Source: a virus. From it: 24,451 nt of DNA. The notes beneath the pieces were generated by a model, which saw only the letters and a list, made by a program, of their open reading frames with translations, ran no database searches and had not been told where the DNA came from. This document shows, piece after piece, positions 1 through 6,836 of the stretch (the stretch's first letter is position 1; each line of letters starts with the position of its first letter). The translations under genes and the position numbers were made by a program. The stretch is taken from positions 1 through 24,451 of IMG/VR virus record IMGVR_UViG_3300026528_000004; one strand, written 5' to 3'.

Positions 1-525
1 GAATACCTGAACAGTTTGGCCATATCTTACCAATCTGGCCCCAAATCCATCTGTTCCAAGTGTATAAGTATCGACACCTGCTGATGTAGATACTGCACTA
101 ATAACCCCTACGACTCCATCCCCCTGTTGCATCATCTGTGCATCAAGTTGACGACGCATTTCATCGAGTGCTGTCGCCGTCAATCTCCTTACACTGTTAG
201 TAACCGCTTTTCTCTCATCATCTGTTGCCCATTGAGCAAGTTTTGTGTATTCAATATTCTCTGATACGAATACACATGATACAACAGCCTTATCAAAACT
301 TGGCCCACCACCTCGACCTAAATCACCACCATCAGCATTAAAATATTGGAATGACCCACCAGGTCTTAATTCAAGTGGAATTCTCATCTGTCTGTTGGAA
401 ATCTTTTCTACATCTCGTTTCTTGATGTTAGCATAGAATTTGTCATCGCGCTCAAAAAGAACCCTTACTTTGGGTATGACACGTTCTAATTCCAAGGCAG
501 CAATTTGAGTTTCTGCAACAGCCAT
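1..525 (-). CDS. Major capsid protein, N-terminal part (cut by window edge)
   Basis: The first 175 residues of a gene running off the left edge. It starts MAVAETQIAALELERVIPKV and contains an arginine/proline stretch (RQMRIPLELRPGG) followed by a Gly-rich loop (NADGGDLGRGGG) and a helical stretch (DEMRRQLDAQMMQQG). This resembles the N-arm, E-loop and spine-helix region of HK97-fold capsid proteins. The start is decided by a good SD (AGAGAGGG) 6-8 bases before the ATG at 525. It lies just after portal and scaffold genes in transcription order, the usual place for the major capsid gene. A LAGLIDADG gene separates it from the scaffold gene. Family assignment rests on N-terminal pattern and gene order, not on the whole protein. 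Confidence 0.75.
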   Translation of the reverse strand, partial: MAVAETQIAALELERVIPKVRVLFERDDKFYANIKKRDVEKISNRQMRIPLELRPGGSFQYFNADGGDLGRGGGPSFDKAVVSCVFVSENIEYTKLAQWATDDERKAVTNSVRRLTATALDEMRRQLDAQMMQQGDGVVGVISAVSTSAGVDTYTLGTDGFGARLVRYGQTVQVF

Positions 526-538
526 TTTAATACCCTCT

Positions 539-991
539 CTAGGACTTTGAATTTAGAATTTCCAGGAATTTAATTTCAGCTTGTTCCTGAGAAATTCCAA
601 GTTTCATCATATTTCTGATGATTCTAGTTCTTTCATCATCGTTTTTTCGATACTTTGCTTTCTCATGATTCTTCCAATGATGAATTAACTCTCGAATTTT
701 ACTCTTACGGCGTAACCCCATCAATGGATAAACAGTCATCATCCATTGAATAGCAATATTACCAATAAGAGTAAAAGTATATCGAGGTTTTCTTTCATAA
801 CCATCAGAACTAACACCTTCACTATGAGAGCTTATTATTTTAGTCCTATCCATAATATCTCTCACGTGTTCAACTACATCTAAATCAGTCATTGCAATTG
901 CAAGTCTTGGACTATTATTGTTCAAACAGAAGGTGCCTTCACCTTCTAAAATGCCTGCAACATAAGCAATTTCTTTGATTGATTTAGACAT
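539..991 (-). CDS. Free-standing LAGLIDADG homing endonuclease
   Basis: 150 aa. Residues 8-21 (AYVAGILEGEGTF) are a LAGLIDADG helix with the catalytic acidic residue in the GEG position. The rest has the beta-rich and helical pattern of a small single-motif LAGLIDADG enzyme, which normally acts as a homodimer and cuts a long asymmetric site to spread its own gene. It begins 2 bases after the scaffold stop and ends 13 bases before the capsid start, so it is wedged between two essential virion genes with almost no spacer. No SD is visible before its ATG, so translation probably depends on coupling to the scaffold gene. The capsid gene's SD lies right at its 3' end. No intron is evident: both neighbouring reading frames look complete at this junction. 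Confidence 0.8.
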   Translation of the reverse strand: MSKSIKEIAYVAGILEGEGTFCLNNNSPRLAIAMTDLDVVEHVRDIMDRTKIISSHSEGVSSDGYERKPRYTFTLIGNIAIQWMMTVYPLMGLRRKSKIRELIHHWKNHEKAKYRKNDDERTRIIRNMMKLGISQEQAEIKFLEILNSKS

Positions 992-993
992 AG

Positions 994-2289
994 TTAGTCT
1001 TGCATAAGGAAATCAAGCGTTCTCATTCCTTTTGGAATTTCTTTCGGAGAAGTTACTTTATTTGACGACGATGAACGTGGCTTACCTGGAGCAATTGGAC
1101 CCTTGTTTTCAGATTCAGAGTCATCATCTGAAGTCCGTTTACCCATACCTCTTAAAGCTTCAATTCGGGCCTTTTTAATGACTGAAGGCAACAGTGTTTT
1201 AGCCTTAGAGATATAAGCAGAACGAATTCTATCTACTGATTGATGATTAAATCCATCTTCAAATGCTTTTTCCCATAACTTGTCTATAAGAACTCTGAAT
1301 CTTGAATCCTGAGATATAAGAGATTCAAGAGAATCAATCGCGTCCCGAGAGGCATTTCTTCTTACATAATCAGTCATAGACTGTTTAGGGTCAATATTCG
1401 CATCTATAGTTGATTTCAATACATTATTCACACGAGTATTTAAATCTCCTCGTGTTGACTCAAACTGTCTTTCAGTAAAAAGACGCTCACGTTCTTGAAT
1501 TTGTTTTTCTCTAGTATTATCTTCAGGTCTTTCATCACGCGATAGCACCGAAGGTGGTTGGAAATCTGATGAACCAAATATAAATTGATTCAAAACTTGA
1601 GCAGCTTGTTTGAGAAGGTCATTATTACTTCTATTTCCTTCCCGAACCATTGCCATTATTGTATGTTTAGAAATATTCCCTAACACATGATAGTAGGCTT
1701 GTTCATCAACTTTACCTAGAGTGGTAATATAATTATCTACTATCTTATGAAACGCGCGTGGGTCTGTTTCTTTAACAGTCTTTAGAATAGTCTCGACATT
1801 TCCACTCATTACATCTGACTCAAAGCGGTCCAATATCTCAGATTTTTCAACAGCAGCCTTAGCATCTTCAATAGTTGGCAATAGCTCAGTAAATTGTTGT
1901 TCTCTATAATAAGCCTTCTCTAAATAAGGAAAATCCTTAAAAATATTTGGATATTTTGCAAGTATCTCTCTTCTCGGGACAGGTGTTACTAGCTCTAACT
2001 TTTCCTCATCAGGCTCTTCTAACTCCTGTTCGAGTTCTTTTAGTTCATCATCTTCTTTCTCTTCTTTTTCTTTTCCTCTATCATCTTGCCTTTCTTCGCT
2101 AATTTTTTTATCAACATCTTCTGTTTTATGCTCAGTTCTATCCTTTTCTTTAGGTTCATCTAATTTAATGACTTCTTTATCGTCATCCTCTCCCATAAAC
2201 TGAATCATATCCTCCTTACTTCCACTATCAGTAGAAGGAATAATAGTTTCAGATTTGAAAAATGGCTCACTATTGAATAGTAGTGACAT
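994..2289 (-). CDS. Probable capsid scaffolding protein
   Basis: 431 aa from the ATG at 2289. I chose this start because AAGGTG lies 6 bases upstream; the frame also opens at a GTG at 2298, but that GTG is part of the SD itself. The N-terminal quarter is very acidic and charged (runs of E, D and K, such as KEKEEKEDDELKELEQELEE), and the rest is mostly helical with many charged residues. Such composition together with a place between portal and major capsid genes is typical of internal scaffolding proteins, which direct procapsid assembly and then leave. No protease signature is visible. The first 20 bases overlap the end of the upstream HNH gene in another frame. The function is inferred from position and composition; no catalytic or family motif was recognised. 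Confidence 0.65.
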   Translation of the reverse strand: MSLLFNSEPFFKSETIIPSTDSGSKEDMIQFMGEDDDKEVIKLDEPKEKDRTEHKTEDVDKKISEERQDDRGKEKEEKEDDELKELEQELEEPDEEKLELVTPVPRREILAKYPNIFKDFPYLEKAYYREQQFTELLPTIEDAKAAVEKSEILDRFESDVMSGNVETILKTVKETDPRAFHKIVDNYITTLGKVDEQAYYHVLGNISKHTIMAMVREGNRSNNDLLKQAAQVLNQFIFGSSDFQPPSVLSRDERPEDNTREKQIQERERLFTERQFESTRGDLNTRVNNVLKSTIDANIDPKQSMTDYVRRNASRDAIDSLESLISQDSRFRVLIDKLWEKAFEDGFNHQSVDRIRSAYISKAKTLLPSVIKKARIEALRGMGKRTSDDDSESENKGPIAPGKPRSSSSNKVTSPKEIPKGMRTLDFLMQD

Positions 2290-2728
2290 TGCTTTCACCT
2301 TGTTTTACACACCAAGTTGTCTTTTTCAAATATTCAAGCATATTCCAAATTATATCTTCATCTTCATGTAAGTATGCTATCGCTAAATTACACTTCTTAC
2401 ATAATATTCCACGAACTTTCTTAGTTTTATGGTCATGGTCTATATGAGGCTTATTTATTTCATTAAATTCATGACAACAAATTAAACAAATATTATTTTG
2501 ATTTTCCAATATTGATTCAAATTCTTCATATGTTATATTATATCTAGTCTTAAAAATCTGATTTTTATATCGCTTTCTACCACTTTCGGTTTTTTTAAGT
2601 TCTCTATACCATTCAGTTCTATATTTACTGTGACATTTTTTACACCAACTAGGTCGAGGCGACCATCTCATTTCATCTGATAATAAATTACTTTCTTTAC
2701 ATTTACTACAAGTATAAAATTTTGTCAT
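2270..2728 (-). CDS. Endonuclease VII-type HNH endonuclease
   Basis: 152 aa. The N-terminus has a zinc knuckle (CSKCKESN and WCKKCHSKY), and the C-terminal half has the recombination endonuclease VII signature: CLICCHEF, then HIDHDHKTKKVRGILCKKCN, giving the catalytic His/Asp cluster and the second zinc pair. Enzymes of this family cut branched or specific double-stranded DNA; free-standing copies often behave as homing genes. It sits between portal (stop 5 bases upstream) and scaffold genes. Its last ten codons (QGESNVTTIQ) closely resemble the last ten of the portal (QGEGNVATVQ), and the scaffold ATG lies inside this tail. No SD precedes its ATG. Confidence 0.85.
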   Translation of the reverse strand: MTKFYTCSKCKESNLLSDEMRWSPRPSWCKKCHSKYRTEWYRELKKTESGRKRYKNQIFKTRYNITYEEFESILENQNNICLICCHEFNEINKPHIDHDHKTKKVRGILCKKCNLAIAYLHEDEDIIWNMLEYLKKTTWCVKQGESNVTTIQ

Positions 2729-2733
2729 ACTAT

Positions 2734-5004
2734 TTATTGAACAGTTGCTACGTTACCTTCACCTTGGATTGGTGTAGACTGCATTTCAAGAGCATTAGGT
2801 TTTTCTTCTGGTGCTTGTCCAGTCTGTTGTGGTGGTGGCTGCATAGCCATCTGATGCATTTTTCCATGTAATAACACATTCCTATATCCATTAGGATTAT
2901 CAATCTTAGCTTGTCTACCAGCCTCAGATGTGACCCATTTTCTTACAATTTCAAATTCAATTTGATTATTATCAAAAATTGGGTCTACCTCCACTGATGG
3001 AGTCTCTTGCCCATCCATCGATGGAGACGGTTCAGAGTTCAATAGAATTTTAATTTCATCATATTGCTTTTCAACTGAATCTTCTCCAGGCACATAGAAA
3101 TCTACAAGTCCTAATGCATCCCTTATAGCAGGTAAATTCTCTGGTGAACCTAAGACTGCCATAATTTCAGGACTATTAATCTGAAGTAATTTCTCTACCA
3201 CATCCTTAATTTGGCTCCAAGTCAATGGAAGATTTTCATTTGCTTCTAATTCAATCTTTCCAATTTTTCCTTCAAGTTCAGCTTTCCGAATAAATACATT
3301 GATGAAACTTCCATCCTGATTTCTTTGAACATCGCGCTCGTCATCCTGAACTAATTTAATGAATAATGGAATAGCCTTACCAAATATCTGTTTCCACCAA
3401 ATAGTAAATATTTTCCAAACATTCTGAAGGCGCTGAAGCGCCTGTGCTCGACTCATTGAATACTGTGACGCTGTTTCACTTCCTTGTAAGGCGCCTCCGA
3501 AAAGTGATGGTAAAGCCCCTGAAACTAATTGTGCGAGGCTCTGTATATTAGTCGCAAAAGGCATGACTTCAGGTGACAATGTAGCAGTTCGAGCTTCATA
3601 GAATGCATCACCTAATCCCTTACCAGATTTCGGTATGGCTTCATATATTCCACCCGGAACAGCTTCCATATTTCTATATGCAGGGAAATTCAATACTCCA
3701 GGGTCAGCGAATGTTTGACCTATTCCATGCTCAATTGTCTGAAGAATGAGTGAAATCAAATCATTAGTAATTTCTTGAATCGAAACCAATAACATTCCAA
3801 GTGGGTCATGATGAATAAAATCTGAGAGAGGATTATATGTCAATGTCCAATGGTCATCTAAACTCTCAGGACAAGCTTCGCCAAATTCATCATTCACTAA
3901 TACTACTTTAGCTCCTTTTGGAAAGAGTTTTTTGAGTCGCGAGGTTTCATCTTCATCAAGTATATTAAATGATGACGGTCGAAGCCAAAAATTCCTTATA
4001 GTGACATTATTTGTGGGATATTCACCTTGATATTGATTAGATAATCTTCCATATTGCTCGTATGGGTCCTTTGGTCCAGTTGATGTAGAGATTTTACCCT
4101 TGAATAACTTATCTTTTTTAGAGTGTAAATGATTGAATCGTTCAATCGCATTCGCATAATGAGTTTCGTAACTAAATCCTAAATATGGTGTGTCCTGTTG
4201 TTTCTTTGCATAATTCGCGACTTTTATGTAAAGACCTCCATATGCTTCAAGACAGACACGAGATTTCGGAAGTGTAGTCTCACCTACTAATCGAGTGACA
4301 GTAAGAGTTTCTTGTTGAACTGATGGAGTCATCATCTGGCCGCAGGCAGGACATAATTCTTGTCCATTCTGTTCTGATTGATTCGATTCATTAGTTGAAT
4401 TATTTGATTGAGTTAATTCATCAGGAAGAAATTCATCAGGATTAGTCGTTTCATTTAATGTAAATCCACAACTCGGACACTTCACACTCTGTTGAGTCTC
4501 TTCAGATTCTTCATATTTCTTCTGAGTATAGGTTCCATATTCTTCATCTTCCTTAGGATATGAATAACACGCCACCATACCTTCGGTGCAATAAATGAAT
4601 AATGCATGGAGCCAAAGTAATGGAACATCATTATGTCGATAAATTATTTGTGAAATCTTGTCTCCAGCACGCGCGGTGGATAAATCAAGTGTATTATCTG
4701 CATCATCAGGAAAACATTTAATTGGAGGAACTGTAACTGATAATGCGGCTATAATTGATTCCAAATAAGCCCGAAACACATTAACTGGCTTGTCATAATA
4801 TGACTGTTCAGAATCTGAATCAGTATCGGTATCGATACGCCAATCATGTGCTACTTCACTATACCATGTTTTCTGAAATCCCTCCCAAAATAATTTTAAT
4901 CGTCTCCAAGTTCTAATTTGTCGTTCACGGACACTTGTATCTTCTTTATCGAAATGTTCTACACACTCAACTAATAAACGTTGGACTTCCTCATCTACCT
5001 TCAT
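2734..5004 (-). CDS. Portal protein
   Basis: 756 aa, close in size to P22-type portals (about 725 aa). Portals form the dodecameric ring at one capsid vertex through which DNA is packaged. The N-terminal third has the usual helical wing (YYDKPVNVFRAYLESIIAALSVTVPPIKCFP). The middle includes DPLGMLLVSIQEITNDLISLILQTIEHGIG, and a helical segment near the C-terminal half (GSETASQYSMSRAQALQRLQNVWKIF) matches the stem/clip-associated region of the family. Residues about 175-222 contain two CPxCG knuckles (CPSCG and CPACG) separated by an Asn/Ser/Gln-rich linker, which looks like a zinc ribbon insert. Gene order (small genes, portal, scaffold, capsid) supports the call. The start overlaps the end of an HNH gene by 14 bases. 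Confidence 0.8.
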   Translation of the reverse strand: MKVDEEVQRLLVECVEHFDKEDTSVRERQIRTWRRLKLFWEGFQKTWYSEVAHDWRIDTDTDSDSEQSYYDKPVNVFRAYLESIIAALSVTVPPIKCFPDDADNTLDLSTARAGDKISQIIYRHNDVPLLWLHALFIYCTEGMVACYSYPKEDEEYGTYTQKKYEESEETQQSVKCPSCGFTLNETTNPDEFLPDELTQSNNSTNESNQSEQNGQELCPACGQMMTPSVQQETLTVTRLVGETTLPKSRVCLEAYGGLYIKVANYAKKQQDTPYLGFSYETHYANAIERFNHLHSKKDKLFKGKISTSTGPKDPYEQYGRLSNQYQGEYPTNNVTIRNFWLRPSSFNILDEDETSRLKKLFPKGAKVVLVNDEFGEACPESLDDHWTLTYNPLSDFIHHDPLGMLLVSIQEITNDLISLILQTIEHGIGQTFADPGVLNFPAYRNMEAVPGGIYEAIPKSGKGLGDAFYEARTATLSPEVMPFATNIQSLAQLVSGALPSLFGGALQGSETASQYSMSRAQALQRLQNVWKIFTIWWKQIFGKAIPLFIKLVQDDERDVQRNQDGSFINVFIRKAELEGKIGKIELEANENLPLTWSQIKDVVEKLLQINSPEIMAVLGSPENLPAIRDALGLVDFYVPGEDSVEKQYDEIKILLNSEPSPSMDGQETPSVEVDPIFDNNQIEFEIVRKWVTSEAGRQAKIDNPNGYRNVLLHGKMHQMAMQPPPQQTGQAPEEKPNALEMQSTPIQGEGNVATVQ

Positions 5005-5458
5005 TTGGACTTACTTCTAGTTCTTTTCTTCGATTGAATTCCTCTAAATATGCAGCTGCCTTTAATAACAAATTTGGATTATCTCTAAAACTTCCCAATC
5101 CTTTATTACAACTTTCACATAATATTCCACGAAATTTACCACTTTCATGGTCATGGTCTATATGAAAATTCACATTTTTTCTTCCACAAATTATACAACC
5201 CTTATTAGTTATTTCTTCAAATGTTTCTCTATTTAAATCATATTTTTTCAATCTATTCTTAATTTGTTTTTCTACTAAACATTCTTTACATTTAGAAGTA
5301 GTTCCTAAATAGCATCTAAGATTGAGATAAAATTCTGATAATTTCTTGAATTGATTACATTCTGTGCATTTCCTTTCTATAATTGTTCCATCAATTAAAC
5401 GAGTTTCCATGTAATTTACATGGACTCTAGTTCTACCTCTTTCTGATAAATAACTCAT
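4991..5458 (-). CDS. Second endonuclease VII-type HNH endonuclease
   Basis: 155 aa. It has an N-terminal zinc pair (RKCTECNQFKKLSEFY, then SKCKECLVEKQ) and the C-terminal core GCIICGRKNVNFHIDHDHESGKFRGILCESCNKGLG, containing both Cys pairs and the HxDHDH active-site cluster. It is a paralogue of the HNH gene on the other side of the portal, with the same domain order but only moderate identity, so the two probably arrived separately. It lies between the Gly/Met-rich gene (4 bases upstream) and the portal, whose ATG is inside its 3' end. No SD precedes its ATG at 5458. An internal ATG (METRLIDG) is an alternative start. It probably acts as a homing or recombination nuclease; whether it is active cannot be told from sequence alone. 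Confidence 0.85.
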   Translation of the reverse strand: MSYLSERGRTRVHVNYMETRLIDGTIIERKCTECNQFKKLSEFYLNLRCYLGTTSKCKECLVEKQIKNRLKKYDLNRETFEEITNKGCIICGRKNVNFHIDHDHESGKFRGILCESCNKGLGSFRDNPNLLLKAAAYLEEFNRRKELEVSPNEGR

Positions 5459-5462
5459 AAAA

Positions 5463-5885
5463 TTAAGTCATCATTCCAGGCTGCTGTCTATATCTTTGCC
5501 ACAACTGACTAATTCCAGTATTCATATCAGGACTACTAATCATTCCTCCTGCTGGACCTAAATTTGGAGGAGGTAAACCTACTGAACCAGTATTACCTGA
5601 CATGAATGATGGGGTTCCCATTCCAGATGGATTTCCTAACATACCACCCATTCCACCCATTCCTGGTGATGGCATTCCATATCCAGATGGATTCATTCCT
5701 TGTCCTACTGATGAACCCATCTGAGGAGTTTGCCTACGTCTATTCAAGTAATTATGCAATGCATTTCCTAGTTGACCATAATTACCACCCATCATTTGAT
5801 TTCCTACTCCTTGTTGACCATAATTCGATAGTCCTTGACCAAACTTACTAAAAAATCCTGGCCTAGGTGCTGTATCTAAAGGCAT
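5463..5885 (-). CDS. Gly/Met/Pro-rich small protein upstream of portal
   Basis: 140 aa, low complexity: the middle is built of Gly, Met, Pro, Ser and Asn (for example GMPSPGMGGMGGMLGNPSG). The N-terminus (PGFFSKFGQGLSNYG) and C-terminus (ISQLWQRYRQQPGMMT) are more ordered, possibly short helices. No enzyme motif or membrane segment is present. It lies in the packaging/head cluster between the DUF6496-like gene and the portal (with an HNH gene in between) and is probably a minor virion or assembly protein. I do not recognise the family. The reading frame is well supported by tight packing with neighbours, only 9 bases after the preceding gene. Confidence 0.6.
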   Translation of the reverse strand: MPLDTAPRPGFFSKFGQGLSNYGQQGVGNQMMGGNYGQLGNALHNYLNRRRQTPQMGSSVGQGMNPSGYGMPSPGMGGMGGMLGNPSGMGTPSFMSGNTGSVGLPPPNLGPAGGMISSPDMNTGISQLWQRYRQQPGMMT

Positions 5886-5894
5886 GATTTTACC

Positions 5895-6098
5895 TCATTT
5901 CATACCAAATCTTTTTTTGAAGAAGCGCGATGGCCCAGTATCTACTCCTGATGATTGATACTCAGGATTTCCACCCTGAGCTTTTCTCTTTTCACTTAGC
6001 ATAATTGCAATAGCTTGTTTCCTATTCTTAACTAATGGTCCCTCACCAGAACGCAAGCTATTGTTTTTAAACTTCGACATTACTTGGTCGTATGGCAT
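5895..6098 (-). CDS. DUF6496-like small basic protein
   Basis: 67 aa. The sequence MPYDQVMSKFKNNSLRSGEG followed by VKNRKQAIAIMLSEKRKA matches the pattern I know for the short DUF6496 proteins found in phages and bacteria (V-M-x-x-F/W-K...L-H/R-S-G...K-x-R-K-Q-A-I-A-I-x-L-S-E). The C-terminus is basic (FFKKRFGMK). Function is unknown; the many Lys and Arg residues suggest nucleic-acid contact or a place inside the head. It is spaced 3 bases from the previous small basic gene and 9 bases from the next, as part of one leftward operon from TerL to capsid. Confidence 0.65.
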   Translation of the reverse strand: MPYDQVMSKFKNNSLRSGEGPLVKNRKQAIAIMLSEKRKAQGGNPEYQSSGVDTGPSRFFKKRFGMK

Positions 6099-6101
6099 AA
6101 A

Positions 6102-6287
6102 TCACCTATTTTGAGAAATTCTCTTCATATTTTCAGCGAATACAGCCCTTTTCTTTTGTAATCCACCTTTTTTCTTCGCATTTGAAATTTTTGATGATGT
6201 TGCTTTTCCAAATGCACCGATAGTTCCCTTTTGTTCCATTTTATTTCTAGCCTTTTGTATCCAACTTGGACTGGTATCTATTGCCAT
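6102..6287 (-). CDS. Small basic phage protein
   Basis: 61 aa from the ATG at 6287, chosen because GGAG stands 6 bases upstream; an in-frame ATG at 6299 has no such site. The protein (MAIDTSPSWIQKARNKMEQK, ending KKRAVFAENMKRISQNR) is lysine-rich. It follows a pattern seen in short phage proteins beside DUF6496 genes: W-x-x-KAR-x-x-M-x-x-KGT-x-GAF at the start and KKRAxFAxNM near the end. It has no known function. The 5' end overlaps the preceding 86-aa gene by 41 bases in another frame. Likely a minor head or DNA-associated protein; that is inference from charge and position only. Confidence 0.6.
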   Translation of the reverse strand: MAIDTSPSWIQKARNKMEQKGTIGAFGKATSSKISNAKKKGGLQKKRAVFAENMKRISQNR

Positions 6288-6507
6288 ATAAAACTCCATC
6301 GGGCCAATATTGGCCTTTCTTTCGATATTCTACAGATTGACGTAATGATAATGGCCCAAATCCATTTGTGCCACTCATACAATAACATATTTCACTATCT
6401 AATCGCCACCGATAATGTAAATTACCACCAAGACATTTTACAAATAACCAAGGCATATACTTTGTTAATTGAAATCTTAACCAAGGTTGTCTTTGACTTT
6501 GACTCAT
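6247..6507 (-). CDS. Hypothetical aromatic-rich small protein
   Basis: 86 aa, rich in Trp, Tyr and Arg (PWLRFQLTKYMPWLFVKCLGG, then GFGPLSLRQSVEYRKKGQYW). I do not recognise it. The start codon overlaps the previous gene's stop as ATGA, which suggests translational coupling, and the frame stays open to overlap the next gene by 41 bases. The 3' part supplies the SD of the next gene. The alternative, that this is a chance open frame in a 220-base gap, is less likely because other gaps in this operon are only a few bases. Confidence 0.55.
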   Translation of the reverse strand: MSQSQRQPWLRFQLTKYMPWLFVKCLGGNLHYRWRLDSEICYCMSGTNGFGPLSLRQSVEYRKKGQYWPDGVLYGNRYQSKLDTKG

Positions 6508-6833
6508 TCTCTGGATACACCTAATTCTTTCTCTAATTCATTAATACTAGGTGCCTCGCGCATTAATCGGGCCTTTTCTCTATCCTCTTGTTCTAACATT
6601 TGTTTTCTAATATTCCATGATAATGTCCTAGGACGTGTTATTTCAACTGGTGGTTTATCCAATTCTTTTTCAGGTTTTTCTAATAGTCTATTCATCAGTA
6701 ATTCATTATTATGATTCACAATGGCCAATTGTTGTTTTAGTGTTTCACATGACTCACACCATCTAGCACGTTCATTATTTTCTTGACATTCAATACAATG
6801 AGGATTTAACCAATGATGAATAAATTTCCACAT
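6504..6833 (-). CDS. Zinc-knuckle/coiled-coil small protein after TerL
   Basis: 109 aa. Residues 13-29 carry two CxxC pairs (CIECQENNERARWCESC), a probable zinc site. Residues 31-57 form a helix (LKQQLAIVNHNNELLMNRLLEKPEKEL), and the C-terminal part is charged and helical (WNIRKQMLEQEDREKARLMREA). It starts 3 bases after the TerL stop and overlaps the next gene by ATGA, so it belongs to the packaging operon. Family and function are unknown to me; the position next to the terminase suggests a role in packaging or head assembly. Confidence 0.65.
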   Translation of the reverse strand: MWKFIHHWLNPHCIECQENNERARWCESCETLKQQLAIVNHNNELLMNRLLEKPEKELDKPPVEITRPRTLSWNIRKQMLEQEDREKARLMREAPSINELEKELGVSRE

Positions 6834-6836
6834 GAA

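Noticed and set aside
245-436. Plus-strand open frame of 63 codons
   Set aside because: It is antisense to the well-supported capsid gene and has no SD or recognisable protein pattern.
4991-5470. A duplicated gene end at the second HNH gene, like that at the portal/scaffold junction
   Set aside because: The end of the Gly/Met-rich gene and the end of the HNH gene do not align beyond a few bases.
5606-5851. Plus-strand open frame antisense to the Gly/Met-rich gene
   Set aside because: It is the complement of low-complexity Gly/Met codons, which leaves long frames open by composition; no SD and no neighbours on that strand.
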